A DNA stretch of 60,247 nt from Chromatiales bacterium (GCA_024762475.1 JANTHJ010000008.1:1-60247); one strand, 5' to 3'; counted from the first letter of the stretch, positions 40,887-49,070 are shown. The notes: generated by a model not told the origin, from the sequence alone. Made by a program: numbers and translations.

Positions 40887-41747
40887 CTATTCGTAGCCTG
40901 CCGAGGCCACCTCGAGCCCCTGCGGAATGGCCCGCGCGCGCAGCACTTCACTCAGGATCTGACCATTCGGCATCAGGGCCAGAAGGCGAAAGCCGGGCTG
41001 CTGCTGGTCGACACTGAACTGCGGGCTGTCGGGTGCGAACTGGACGCAGGTCGAGGGCGTGCCCATCAGTCGCATGCCGTCCCGCCTTTCGTCGAAAATC
41101 TGATGGACGTGACCCCAAAGCAGGCCCTTGACCTGGGGTGCCCCTGCAATGCACTCGAGCAACAGCTCGGCATTGTCCAGGCCCATCTCGTCGATCCAGT
41201 GGCTGCCTACGGGCACCGGTTGATGGTGCAGGCTGATCAGCGTGGGGAGGTCGGAGGTATCCAGGGCATGCTGCAGCATTTCCATCTCGGCAAGGCCGAG
41301 ATGGCCGCCGACCTCGCCAGGGACCACCGAGTCGAGCAGGATCAGTCGCCATCCCTTGGAGTCGATGATCTGCGGGCACGAGACACGCTGGCCACGCAAA
41401 TGCTCGCGCATGACCACGGGTACGTCGTGGTTACCGGGGAGGCAGTGGACAGGCACGCCGAATTCGTCCAGCAGACATGCCAGGCGCCGATAACCCTCGG
41501 GGCTGGCATCATGCACCAGATCGCCGGTGGCCAACACCAGATCGGGCAGCCAGCCGGTCTGACGAAAGGCCGCAATGGTGCTCCGGAAGCTGTCGAGGGT
41601 GTTGACGCCCAGCAGGCGTGACCCTTGGTCTGCATACAGATGGGTGTCGGTGACCTGCAGAATCTTCAGGCAGTCGGGTGGCAACGCGACCTTGTGCAGG
41701 CCTCGTTCACGGGCCTTGCCGAAACTTGCTGGGCTTGTCGGGTGCAT
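40887..41747 (-). CDS. cpdA: 3',5'-cyclic-AMP phosphodiesterase (CpdA-like metallophosphatase)
   Basis: A 286-aa calcineurin-like phosphoesterase hydrolysing cAMP in the CpdA family. Metal-binding motifs are in order: QVTDTHLYAD, ATGDLVHD, LPGNHDVP, SLHHQPVP and WGHVHQ. The start at 41747 (MHPTSPASFGKARE) gives an N-terminus about ten residues longer than E. coli CpdA; the ORF extends further upstream in frame into the oxyR promoter region, which is unlikely. Substrate assignment rests on family resemblance; no paralogue is visible to compare. Confidence 0.85.
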   Translation of the reverse strand: MHPTSPASFGKARERGLHKVALPPDCLKILQVTDTHLYADQGSRLLGVNTLDSFRSTIAAFRQTGWLPDLVLATGDLVHDASPEGYRRLACLLDEFGVPVHCLPGNHDVPVVMREHLRGQRVSCPQIIDSKGWRLILLDSVVPGEVGGHLGLAEMEMLQHALDTSDLPTLISLHHQPVPVGSHWIDEMGLDNAELLLECIAGAPQVKGLLWGHVHQIFDERRDGMRLMGTPSTCVQFAPDSPQFSVDQQQPGFRLLALMPNGQILSEVLRARAIPQGLEVASAGYE

Positions 41748-41859
41748 GCTTCGAGCCACTTGCCTGGGGTCTCCGTGCGGGGTTTCAAGGTATAGTAGAC
41801 CAAAGCCCTTGAGGCAATAAGGCGATCTTGACCTGATTTGTGAGCGAGTTCCATATCTT

Positions 41860-42810
41860 ATGACCCTAAACGAACTCAGGTATATCGTCGCAGTAGCGCG
41901 CGAGCGGCATTTTGGCAAGGCAGCAGATTCCTGTCATGTGAGCCAGCCCACACTCAGCGTGGCGGTGCGCAAGCTGGAGGACGAACTGGGGGTTACCCTG
42001 TTCGAGCGGCGCAAGGGCGAGGTGAGCATCACACCCATCGGGGAGCAGGTCGTCAGCCAGGCGCAGCGCGTGTTGGAAGAGGTCAGCGGCATCCGCCAGG
42101 CCGCCGAGCAGGGTAAGGATCAGCTGGCCGGTCCGCTGCGCCTCGGCGCCATCTACACCATCGGTCCCTACCTGCTGCCGCATTTGATTCCCAACTTGGC
42201 GAAGGCGGCGCCGCAGATGCCGCTGGTGGTCGAAGAGAACTACACTGCGGTACTCAGTGAAAAGCTCAAGCAGGGCGATCTCGATGTGATCATCATCTCG
42301 CTGCCGTTTGACGAGCCTGGCGTGCGTACCCTGCCGTTGTACGAAGAGCCGTTCGTGCTGCTGATCCCCAGCTCCCACCCGTTGAATCAGTATGATGAGG
42401 TCGAGGTGGACCAGCTCAAGGCCGAGGATGTGCTGCTGCTGGGGGCAGGCCACTGTTTCCGCGATCAAGTGCTCGAGGTCTGCCCCGACTGTCTGGCCAA
42501 GAGTGCCGAAGGACATGCCCGCCAGTCGTTGGAGAGCAGTTCGCTGGAGACCATTCGTTATATGGTGGCCAGCGGTCTGGGGGTGACTGTCCTGCCCTGC
42601 ACCGCCGCCGGAGCCGAGCGGTTCTCGGAGCGTCTGCTGCGGGTCAAGCGGTTCGTCGGCAAGCCGCCCAGCCGGGTGGTGGCGTTGGCCTGGCGCAAGA
42701 GTTTTCCGCGGCCCGAGGCGATCAATGCGGTGCGCGAGGCCATACTGCGTGCGCCGCTGAGCTGTGTTCGCCCTTTGGACCAGCCGCGCGAGCTGCCGTC
42801 CGGTCCTTGA
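41860..42810 (+). CDS. oxyR: Hydrogen-peroxide-sensing LysR regulator OxyR
   Basis: A 316-aa LysR-type regulator. The N-terminal helix-turn-helix contains AADSCHVSQPTLSVAVRKLE, and the C-terminal sensor domain holds both peroxide-sensing cysteines, C199 and C208 (GAGHCFRDQVLEVCPDC), exactly at the E. coli numbering. OxyR forms an intramolecular disulfide with peroxide and then activates defence genes. The next gene, a rubrerythrin, is preceded by a matching operator. It is divergent from cpdA. Confidence 0.95.
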   Translation: MTLNELRYIVAVARERHFGKAADSCHVSQPTLSVAVRKLEDELGVTLFERRKGEVSITPIGEQVVSQAQRVLEEVSGIRQAAEQGKDQLAGPLRLGAIYTIGPYLLPHLIPNLAKAAPQMPLVVEENYTAVLSEKLKQGDLDVIIISLPFDEPGVRTLPLYEEPFVLLIPSSHPLNQYDEVEVDQLKAEDVLLLGAGHCFRDQVLEVCPDCLAKSAEGHARQSLESSSLETIRYMVASGLGVTVLPCTAAGAERFSERLLRVKRFVGKPPSRVVALAWRKSFPRPEAINAVREAILRAPLSCVRPLDQPRELPSGP

Positions 42811-42820
42811 AATCTGCGTC

Positions 42821-42857
42821 ATAGCGCATACCTATTGCCCGCATTGGGAGAAACAAT
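42821..42857 (+). promoter_or_regulatory. Predicted OxyR operator
   Basis: The sequence holds four tetranucleotides spaced exactly by 7 bp: ATAG (42821-42824), CTAT (42832-42835), ATTG (42843-42846) and CAAT (42854-42857). The classic OxyR site is ATAG-N7-CTAT-N7-ATAG-N7-CTAT, so the first half matches fully and the second half is a symmetrical variant. It begins 11 bp after the oxyR stop and abuts a -35 element, the usual position for activation by oxidised OxyR. Confidence 0.75.
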
Positions 42858-42886
42858 TTCCTCTCCCCGCCGGGGACATCTATATT
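42858..42886 (+). promoter_or_regulatory. Predicted activator-dependent promoter of the rubrerythrin gene
   Basis: A poor -35 TTCCTC (42858-42863), a 17-bp spacer and a good -10 TATATT (42881-42886) sit directly downstream of the OxyR operator and about 57 bp before the start codon. A weak -35 touching the operator is what an OxyR-activated promoter should look like. Confidence 0.6.
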
Positions 42887-42943
42887 CCTTCCCGCTAGCA
42901 CCGGAATGGTCCGGTTTCATTGCAGCAATTGAGGAGGAATGAC

Positions 42944-43363
42944 ATGTCTCTCAAAGGTTCCAAGACCGAAGAAAACCTGAAAGCCGCTTTTGCCGGCGAG
43001 TCCCAGGCGAACCGTCGTTATCTGTACTTCGCGGCCAAGGCGGATGTGGAGGGCTACAACGACGTGGCTGCCGTGTTCCGCTCCACCGCCGAGGGTGAGA
43101 CCGGCCACGCCCACGGCCACCTGGAGTACCTGGAGGAGGTCGGAGACCCCGCTACGGGCCTGCCGATCGGTGGTACCGCTGACAACCTGAAGGCGGCCAT
43201 CGCGGGTGAGACCCACGAGTACACCGACATGTACCCGGGCATGGCGAAAACCGCTCGCGAGGAAGGCTTCGATGAGATCGCCGACTGGTTCGAGACGCTG
43301 GCCAAGGCCGAGCGGTCTCATGCCAATCGCTTCCAGAAGGCGCTCGACGCCCTGGATTCCTGA
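42944..43363 (+). CDS. Rubrerythrin (ferritin-like diiron domain, no rubredoxin domain)
   Basis: A 139-aa four-helix-bundle diiron protein with the rubrerythrin ligand pattern: [19 protein letters not shown] (first E), [14 protein letters not shown] (ExxH), [17 protein letters not shown] and [11 protein letters not shown] (ExxH). It lacks the C-terminal rubredoxin cysteines found in full rubrerythrins, so the electron donor must be separate; the Fe-S protein encoded next is a candidate (inference). Likely an H2O2 peroxidase. The ATG at 42944 follows GAGGAGG. A terminator follows. Confidence 0.93.
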   Translation: MSLKGSKTEENLKAAFAGESQANRRYLYFAAKADVEGYNDVAAVFRSTAEGETGHAHGHLEYLEEVGDPATGLPIGGTADNLKAAIAGETHEYTDMYPGMAKTAREEGFDEIADWFETLAKAERSHANRFQKALDALDS

Positions 43364-43382
43364 TTCGGCGGCAGCTGAGCGG

Positions 43383-43406
43383 AAAGGGGCCGCAAGGCCC
43401 CTTTTT
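43383..43406 (+). terminator. Rho-independent terminator after rubrerythrin
   Basis: A perfect 9-bp stem, AAAGGGGCC with GGCCCCTTT, a GCAA tetraloop and a T run to 43406. It would end or reduce readthrough from the rubrerythrin transcript into the Fe-S reductase gene, so the next genes need readthrough or their own promoter. Confidence 0.8.
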
Positions 43407-43595
43407 CAACCCAGAGGGCCCATTAGGAGGCGTGATGATCGCGCAGGGATTTGGATTCACAAGGAATTTTCTGAACGAGCGGTATGGGCGGCCCCGTGTC
43501 CGACTGAAGAGAATTTGTTGTGGATTCCAAAGGTCAAGCGAGGGCGCGTCGCCCAATGGATTATCTGGATTCAACGAATTCGAGGAGACACGTTA

Positions 43596-44924
43596 ATGGC
43601 AGGAGCAAGAGAAGGCAGCCTCGAGGCGCCGACCCGGCACCCCATCGACTGGCAAAACCCGGACTACTATGACGAGGACAAGCTGTTCGCCGAGCTCGAG
43701 CGCGTCTACGACATCTGTCATGGATGCCGTCGCTGCGTCAGTCTGTGCAATGCCTTTCCGACGCTGTTCGACCTGGTGGACGAGTCCGAGACCATGGAGG
43801 TGGACGGCGTTGCCAAGGAGGACTACTGGAAGGTCGTCGACCACTGCTATCTGTGTGACCTGTGTTTCCTGACCAAGTGTCCTTACGTTCCGCCCCACGA
43901 ATGGGACGTGGACTTCCCGCATCTGATGCTACAGGCGAAGGCGGTCAAGTATCGCCAGCACGGCGCCTCGCTGCGCGACAAGACGCTGACCAGCACCGAT
44001 ATGCTGGGCAGTATTGCGGGCATTCCGGTGGTGGCGGGGGTAGTCAACACGCTCAACGAGACGCCTGCCTTCCGCAAGGTGCTCGAGAGCAGCTTTGGCG
44101 TGCATCACGAAGCCAAGCTGCCCAGGTTCCATAGCAAGTCGCTGCGCTCGCGCATCCAGCCCGATTCGGGCGAGGGCGCCGAGCCCGCCGGTCCCACTAC
44201 CGGCAAGGTGGCGCTGTTCGCGACCTGCTACGGCAACCACAACGACCCGAAGAGCGGTGAGGACCTGGTCGCGGTGCTGCGTCACAATGGCATCAAGGTG
44301 ACCCTGGCGGAGAAGGAGCGCTGCTGTGGCATGCCCAAGCTGGAACTGGGCGACATGCAGGCAGTGGCCGAGGCCAAGGAGGTCAATATTCCCGTCCTGG
44401 TGAAGCTGGTGGATGAGGGTTGGGACATCATCGCGCCGGTACCTTCCTGCGTGCTGATGTTCAAGCAGGAGCTGCCGCTGATGTTCCCTGACGATCCGGA
44501 CGTGGCCAAGGTGCGCGATGCCATCTACGATCCCTTCGAGTACCTCATGCTGCGCCACAAGCACGGCAAGCTCGATACTGAATTCAAACAGTCCCTGGGC
44601 AAGGTGGCGTATCACGCGGCCTGCCACCAGCGGGTACAGCGCATCGGCCCCAAGACCCGAGAGTTACTGTCGCTGGTGCCCGATACCGAGATCGAAACCA
44701 TTGAGCGTTGTTCCGGGCACGACGGCACCTATGCGGTCAAGAAGGAGTTCCATGAGACCTCCATGAAGATCGGCCGGCCGGTCTACAACAAGGTTAAGCA
44801 GATCCAGCCCGATCACTACAGCAGCGACTGCGCGATGGCCGGCGAGCAGATCGCCAATGGGTTGGGCGACGGCAGCGAACCGGAACACCCCATCAGCCTG
44901 GTGCGTCTGGCCTACCGAATCTGA
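43596..44924 (+). CDS. HdrD/GlpC-like Fe-S oxidoreductase (cysteine-rich domain)
   Basis: A 442-aa protein. Two 4Fe-4S ferredoxin motifs are present: CHGCRRCVSLC (C41, C44, C47, C51) and CYLCDLCFLTKC (C84, C87, C90, C95). The C-terminal half has two cysteine-rich CCG-type domains: ATCYGNH with EKERCCGMPKLE, and HAACHQRVQRIG with ERCSGHDGTYA, where the second has CSG. This is the GlpC/HdrD/LutA-type arrangement, moving electrons without its own flavin. The start at 43596 follows GAGGAGA; the in-frame reading back through the rubrerythrin gene is not credible. Partner and physiological donor are unknown. Confidence 0.88.
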   Translation: MAGAREGSLEAPTRHPIDWQNPDYYDEDKLFAELERVYDICHGCRRCVSLCNAFPTLFDLVDESETMEVDGVAKEDYWKVVDHCYLCDLCFLTKCPYVPPHEWDVDFPHLMLQAKAVKYRQHGASLRDKTLTSTDMLGSIAGIPVVAGVVNTLNETPAFRKVLESSFGVHHEAKLPRFHSKSLRSRIQPDSGEGAEPAGPTTGKVALFATCYGNHNDPKSGEDLVAVLRHNGIKVTLAEKERCCGMPKLELGDMQAVAEAKEVNIPVLVKLVDEGWDIIAPVPSCVLMFKQELPLMFPDDPDVAKVRDAIYDPFEYLMLRHKHGKLDTEFKQSLGKVAYHAACHQRVQRIGPKTRELLSLVPDTEIETIERCSGHDGTYAVKKEFHETSMKIGRPVYNKVKQIQPDHYSSDCAMAGEQIANGLGDGSEPEHPISLVRLAYRI

Positions 44925-44937
44925 GGAGGGTTGAGTC

Positions 44938-45225
44938 ATGTCGAACGAGGGATATCACGAGCCGGTAGAGGAACTGGGCGACGAGGCCCGCGATCTGCAC
45001 CGTGCCATCGTCTCGCTGATGGAAGAGCTGGAGGCGGTGGACTGGTACAACCAGCGCATGGCGGCCACCGCTGACGACGAGCTGCGCGCGGTGCTCAAGC
45101 ACAACCGCGACGAGGAGATGGAGCACGCCGCGATGGTGTTGGAATGGCTCCGACGCCGGGTGCCGGAGTTCGACCATGAACTGCGCGACTGGCTGTTCAG
45201 CGACAAGTCCTTGAGCCACCACTGA
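44938..45225 (+). CDS. Encapsulated-ferritin-like (EncFtn-family) protein without a cargo tail
   Basis: A 95-aa ferritin-like protein. It matches the EncFtn family, with the segments SLMEELEAVDWYNQR and HNRDEEMEHAAMVLEWLRRR. Residues E29, E30, E32, W36, E59, E60 and H63 correspond, with a constant offset of two, to the ferroxidase and metal-entry residues known from Rhodospirillum rubrum EncFtn (E31, E32, E34, W38, E61, E62, H65). Known EncFtn proteins dimerise as two helices and decamerise inside encapsulin. Here the chain stops right after the helices (FSDKSLSHH), so it has no cargo-loading peptide, and no encapsulin gene is nearby. Iron oxidation and handling are therefore inferred. Confidence 0.85.
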   Translation: MSNEGYHEPVEELGDEARDLHRAIVSLMEELEAVDWYNQRMAATADDELRAVLKHNRDEEMEHAAMVLEWLRRRVPEFDHELRDWLFSDKSLSHH

Positions 45226-45244
45226 ATAGCAGGAGAAATCGAAT

Positions 45245-45832
45245 ATGAACCAGAAACTGAGCCGGCAAGATCTCTACAGCCTGGAGAAATACGCCGAAAT
45301 GCGGCCTGAGTTCCGTACCCGCATCATGCAACACAAGCAGGATCGACGCGTGCCTATCGGGCCGAACGCCACGTTGTACTTCGAAGATGCCCTGACCATG
45401 CAATACCAGATCCAGGAGATGCTGCGCATCGAGCGCATCTTTGAGGCGGAGGGTATCCAGGAGGAACTCGACGCCTACAATCCGCTGATCCCGGATGGGA
45501 GTAACTGGAAGGCTACCTTCATGGTGGAGTATGCGCGTGAGGATGAGCGGCGGGAACAGCTGCAGCGATTGCTGGGTATCGAGAGACATGTCTGGGTCCA
45601 GGTGGCCGACCTGCCGCGGGTCACCCCTATCGCGGACGAGGATCTGGAGCGCGAGGACGAGGAGAAGACCTCCTCGGTGCACTTCCTGCGCTTCGAGCTG
45701 ACGCCCGAGATGGTGCAGGCGGTCAAGCAGGGCGCCGACATCGCCATGGGCATCGATCACCCCAACTACACCCATACGGTGGAGAAGCTGCCAGAGAACG
45801 TACGCGATTCCCTGGCGAAGGACCTCGCCTGA
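45245..45832 (+). CDS. DUF3501 family protein
   Basis: A 195-aa soluble protein assigned to DUF3501 from its N-terminus LSRQDLYSLEKYAEMRPEFR, the IGPNATLYFEDALTMQYQIQ segment and the acidic middle. Function is unknown; the family is repeatedly found next to rubrerythrin, Fe-S oxidoreductase or ferritin-like genes, which suggests a role in iron or oxidative stress handling. A GGAGAAA site precedes the ATG, 19 bp after the EncFtn-like gene. No cysteines, so not an Fe-S protein. Confidence 0.85.
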   Translation: MNQKLSRQDLYSLEKYAEMRPEFRTRIMQHKQDRRVPIGPNATLYFEDALTMQYQIQEMLRIERIFEAEGIQEELDAYNPLIPDGSNWKATFMVEYAREDERREQLQRLLGIERHVWVQVADLPRVTPIADEDLEREDEEKTSSVHFLRFELTPEMVQAVKQGADIAMGIDHPNYTHTVEKLPENVRDSLAKDLA

Positions 45833-45845
45833 ACCAGGTAGCGGA

Positions 45846-46075
45846 ACCACAAAGGGCACAAAGGGCACAAAGACTTTTGGGTTTCAACCCGGCGTCCCGG
45901 CCCGGACGAAGGCCGGAAGGGCCGTAAGTCGGGGGGCAGGTCTTCCCGGATTTCGCTGCGCTCCATCCGGGCTACAGGCTAACGCCGTGATGGTGGTCGA
46001 ACCCAGCCGCCGGTCCACCGTCGCAGACACGGCATCCCTACACAATATCTTCGTGTTCTTTGTGCCCTTTGTGGT
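45846..46075. repeat. Second inverted pair of the ACCACAAAGGGCACAAAG repeat family
   Basis: The left arm 45846-45872 (ACCACAAAGGGCACAAAGG and on) is inverted at 46049-46075; the reverse complement of the right arm matches the left at about 24 of 27 positions. The arms flank about 175 bp in the convergent gap between DUF3501 and fabA. The arms are built of 9-bp units and share consensus with the pair at 302-429, so both belong to one dispersed family. The interior carries another palindrome (45945-45975). Confidence 0.75.
45945..45975. repeat. REP-like palindrome CCCGGAT...ATCCGGG
   Basis: CCCGGAT (45945-45951) pairs with ATCCGGG (45965-45971) around a loop containing TTCGCTGCGCTCC, and CTAC follows. 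This is the short palindromic unit found in many proteobacterial genomes; it lies inside the larger ACCACAAAGG inverted pair. Confidence 0.6.
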
Positions 46076-46101
46076 GATCAGGCCGCCTGTGGGGCTTCTG
46101 C

Positions 46102-46617
46102 TCAGAATCCTTCGGTGGAGGTGAACAGGCCCACCCGCAGGTCCTTGGCCTCGTAGATCTGGCGACCGTCGACTTCCATGCGGCCGTCGGCGATTCCCAG
46201 CACCAGCTTGCGCGAGATCACCCGCTTCATGTCCAGGTGGTAGGTCACTTTGTTCGCTGTCGGCAGCACCTGACCGCTGAACTTCACTTCGCCGACCCCC
46301 AGGGCCCGGCCGTGGCCCGGGTTGCCGATCCAGGCCAGGAAGAAGCCCACGCATTGCCACAGGGCGTCCAGTCCGAGGCAGCCGGGCATCACCGGGTCGC
46401 CGGGGAAGTGGCATTCGAAGAACCAGAGATCGGGCTTGATGTCCAGCTCCGCAATGATCTGCCCCTTGCCGTATTTGCCGCCGGCGTCCGAGATCAGGTG
46501 GACCCGGTCCATCATCAGCATCGGCGGAACCGGCAGTTGCGCATTGCCGGGGCCGAACATTTCTCCGCGCCCGCAGCGCAGAAGATCCTCGCGATCGAAA
46601 CTTTCTTCTCTGCTCAT
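46102..46617 (-). CDS. fabA: 3-hydroxydecanoyl-[ACP] dehydratase/isomerase
   Basis: FabA dehydrates 3-hydroxyacyl-ACP and isomerises trans-2 to cis-3-decenoyl-ACP, the branch point for unsaturated fatty acids. The 171-aa length (E. coli 172) and active residues H70 ([15 protein letters not shown]) and D84 (GLDALWQ) match. The start at 46617 gives [19 protein letters not shown]. fabB, its usual partner, is not adjacent. The gene shows FabA with FabZ elsewhere in the window, typical of gammaproteobacteria. Confidence 0.97.
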   Translation of the reverse strand: MSREESFDREDLLRCGRGEMFGPGNAQLPVPPMLMMDRVHLISDAGGKYGKGQIIAELDIKPDLWFFECHFPGDPVMPGCLGLDALWQCVGFFLAWIGNPGHGRALGVGEVKFSGQVLPTANKVTYHLDMKRVISRKLVLGIADGRMEVDGRQIYEAKDLRVGLFTSTEGF

Positions 46618-46764
46618 GGTGTGCCCGTAGCGTTGGTGGGGCTCTAGCCCACGCGAAAAACAGCGCGCGAGTGTTACTGCTGGGCGTGGGCTTGTCAAAT
46701 CGGACTCAAGCTTGCCCGTGCCATGCCGCTATAGGCGGAACACCCTGCTGACGCAATCGATAGG

Positions 46765-48150
46765 ATGGGAACGAGCCCTCTGCAAGTCCCGCAAGGAGCA
46801 GAAACGCTGGAATTGCCCCCTGAGGCCCTGAAGGCCGAGGTGGTGCGATTGCGCGAGCAGGTGGCGCAGCTGACCACGTCGGGGGCGGAGCTGGTCAGCG
46901 CCCAGACGCGCATGCAGTCCCTGCTGCATAACGCCAGCGATGCCATCATCCTGTTCGAGGGCGACGGTACCATCAGCTCGTTCAATCTGGCGGCCGAATG
47001 CCTGTTCGACGTCGCCGAGATCGAGGTCCTGTACCAGAAGGGAAAGCAGCTTTTTGAGCTTCCCGCGGCATTCTCCGGCAACATACCTGGGTTCCTGGCG
47101 CATCATGTGGCCAATACGCCGGACCAATATGCCGACCCGCTGATCGTCAAACGGCCCTCAGGGGAGCGTCGCCTGGTCGAGGCCTCGATCGCCAGAATTG
47201 CGAGTAACGACCTGATGCTCTTCGACGATTTTGCCGAAGAGGTCGACGACTCGGCAGGCGAGGCGGTTTTCGATGCCTTTCTCTGCATCCTGCGCGACAT
47301 CACCGAACGCAAGGCCATCGATGAGGAGCTGGCGGCGCACCAGGAGCACCTCGAGGAGCTTGTTGAGGAGCAGGTGCGCGAGATCCGCGAGGCCAAGGAG
47401 CAGGCGGAGCGGGCGAATCAGGCCAAGTCGGAATTTCTCGCCAACATGTCGCACGAGCTGCGCACCCCCATGCATGCCATTCTCAGTTACGCTGACTTCG
47501 GCAAGAAGAAATACGCCACTGCGCCGCCCGAGAAGCTGCTGCAGTACTTCGAGCGTATTCATACCGCCGGCAATCGCCTGTTGGGAATGATCAACGACCT
47601 GCTGGATCTGGCGAAGGCCGAGGCAGGGCGCCTGGAGTACCGGATGCAGCCGGTCGCGCTCGAGGCTATCGTCACCCCGATATTGCAGGAGTTCGAGGCG
47701 CTGGCGCAGGAGAAATCGCTGCAGCTCGACTATCGTCCGGCGGCCGGGCTTCCGGAGGCCTGTCTCGATGCCGAACGCACGGGGCAGGTGGTCCGCAACT
47801 TCCTTTCCAATGCCCTCAAGTTTTCACCGAAAGGGGGAAGGGTGGTGCTCGAGGCCCGGGAGGTACAGGCCGAGCTGGCGGTCGGGGACGGCGCAGCGGC
47901 CTGCCTGGAATTGCAGGTGACCGATCAGGGACCGGGTATCCCCGAGGGAGAGGTGGAGCAGATCTTCGAGAAGTTTGCGCAGAGCAGCCACAACGAGAAG
48001 GGGGTGGGGGGCACCGGACTGGGCCTGGCCATCTGCCGTGAAATCGCCGCGGCACATGGCGGCCAGGTCTGGGCGGTCAATGCCCCCGAGGGTGGCGCCA
48101 GCTTCTTTGTGCGGGTCCCCATGGAGCAACGCAATCCCGAGGCAAGGTAA
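46765..48150 (+). CDS. PAS-domain sensor histidine kinase
   Basis: A 461-aa soluble kinase with no transmembrane segment. A short N-terminal coiled coil (about 20-50) leads to a PAS domain (about 50-185, ending LRDITERKAIDEEL), a long helical linker, then HisKA with phospho-acceptor H230 (LANMSHELRTPMHA) and HATPase_c (N box NFLSNALKFSP, G1 DQGPGIPEGE, G2 GVGGTGLGLAICR). Cytoplasmic signal unknown. It is 5 bp upstream of a response regulator that should be its partner. Confidence 0.92.
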   Translation: MGTSPLQVPQGAETLELPPEALKAEVVRLREQVAQLTTSGAELVSAQTRMQSLLHNASDAIILFEGDGTISSFNLAAECLFDVAEIEVLYQKGKQLFELPAAFSGNIPGFLAHHVANTPDQYADPLIVKRPSGERRLVEASIARIASNDLMLFDDFAEEVDDSAGEAVFDAFLCILRDITERKAIDEELAAHQEHLEELVEEQVREIREAKEQAERANQAKSEFLANMSHELRTPMHAILSYADFGKKKYATAPPEKLLQYFERIHTAGNRLLGMINDLLDLAKAEAGRLEYRMQPVALEAIVTPILQEFEALAQEKSLQLDYRPAAGLPEACLDAERTGQVVRNFLSNALKFSPKGGRVVLEAREVQAELAVGDGAAACLELQVTDQGPGIPEGEVEQIFEKFAQSSHNEKGVGGTGLGLAICREIAAAHGGQVWAVNAPEGGASFFVRVPMEQRNPEAR

Positions 48151-48155
48151 CCCAG

Positions 48156-49070
48156 ATGACTCATATACCCCGCGTGCTGATCGTCGACGACGAACCCTTC
48201 AATGTCGAGATACTGCTGGAATACCTGGAAGACAGTGGCTACGAGCTGGACACCGCCGAGGATGGGCAGGAGGCATGGGAGAAGCTGGAGGCCGCACCCG
48301 ACCACTTCGACGTGGTGATCCTCGACCGGATGATGCCGCGCATGAACGGCATGGAGGTTCTGGCGCGACTCAAGGCACACCCCGTGATGCAGAGCATACC
48401 GGTGATCCTGCAGACCGCCCTGGCGGCCGAGGACGAGATCCTCGAGGGCATGCAGGCGGGTGCCTGGTACTACCTGACCAAGCCTTTCGACGAAGAGCTG
48501 CTACGCAGTGTCCTGGGCACGGCGATCGAAGACCGCATGCGCTACCGGCGGGTGCAGGAGGAGTCGAGCGCGGCGGGGCGCAGCTTCGACATGATGAGCG
48601 AAGGCCGGTTCCGGTTTCGTACCCTCGAGTCCGCCCGTGATCTTGCGACCGTACTGGCCAATGCCTGCCCCGCACCGGCGCGGGTGGTGGTCGGCCTGTC
48701 GGAGCTGTTCATCAATGCGGTGGAACACGGCAATCTTGGCATCACCTATGAAGAGAAGTCGGAACTGCGCGAGCACAACCGGTGGGACGAGGAAGTGGCG
48801 AAGCGTTTGGGTGATCCCCGTTATGCCGGGCGCGAGGTCGAGGTGCACTTCCGGCGCGACAGCGACTGCATCCGTGTGACCATCACCGATCAGGGTGAGG
48901 GGTTCGACTGGCGAAAGTATCAGGAAATGGACCCGGAACGCGCCTTCGATACCCACGGCCGTGGCATCGCGATGTCGCGCATGCTCAGTTTCGATGCCCT
49001 GGAATACCGCGGATGCGGTAACGAGGTGGTGGCCACCGTGGCCCTGCCACGGGAGACCGAGGCAGCCTAG
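48156..49070 (+). CDS. Response regulator with C-terminal anti-sigma-type HATPase domain
   Basis: A 304-aa protein. The receiver domain (about 5-125) has the acidic pocket DDE and phospho-acceptor D57 (FDVVILDRMMP), with T/K switch residues in YYLTKPFDEE. The output part (about 150-300) is a HATPase_c domain of RsbW type: GLSELFINAVEHGNLG (N box) and DQGEGFDW (G1), then THGRGIAMSRML. No DNA-binding domain is present, so output is probably a kinase or partner-switching activity on proteins. Confidence 0.88.
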   Translation: MTHIPRVLIVDDEPFNVEILLEYLEDSGYELDTAEDGQEAWEKLEAAPDHFDVVILDRMMPRMNGMEVLARLKAHPVMQSIPVILQTALAAEDEILEGMQAGAWYYLTKPFDEELLRSVLGTAIEDRMRYRRVQEESSAAGRSFDMMSEGRFRFRTLESARDLATVLANACPAPARVVVGLSELFINAVEHGNLGITYEEKSELREHNRWDEEVAKRLGDPRYAGREVEVHFRRDSDCIRVTITDQGEGFDWRKYQEMDPERAFDTHGRGIAMSRMLSFDALEYRGCGNEVVATVALPRETEAA

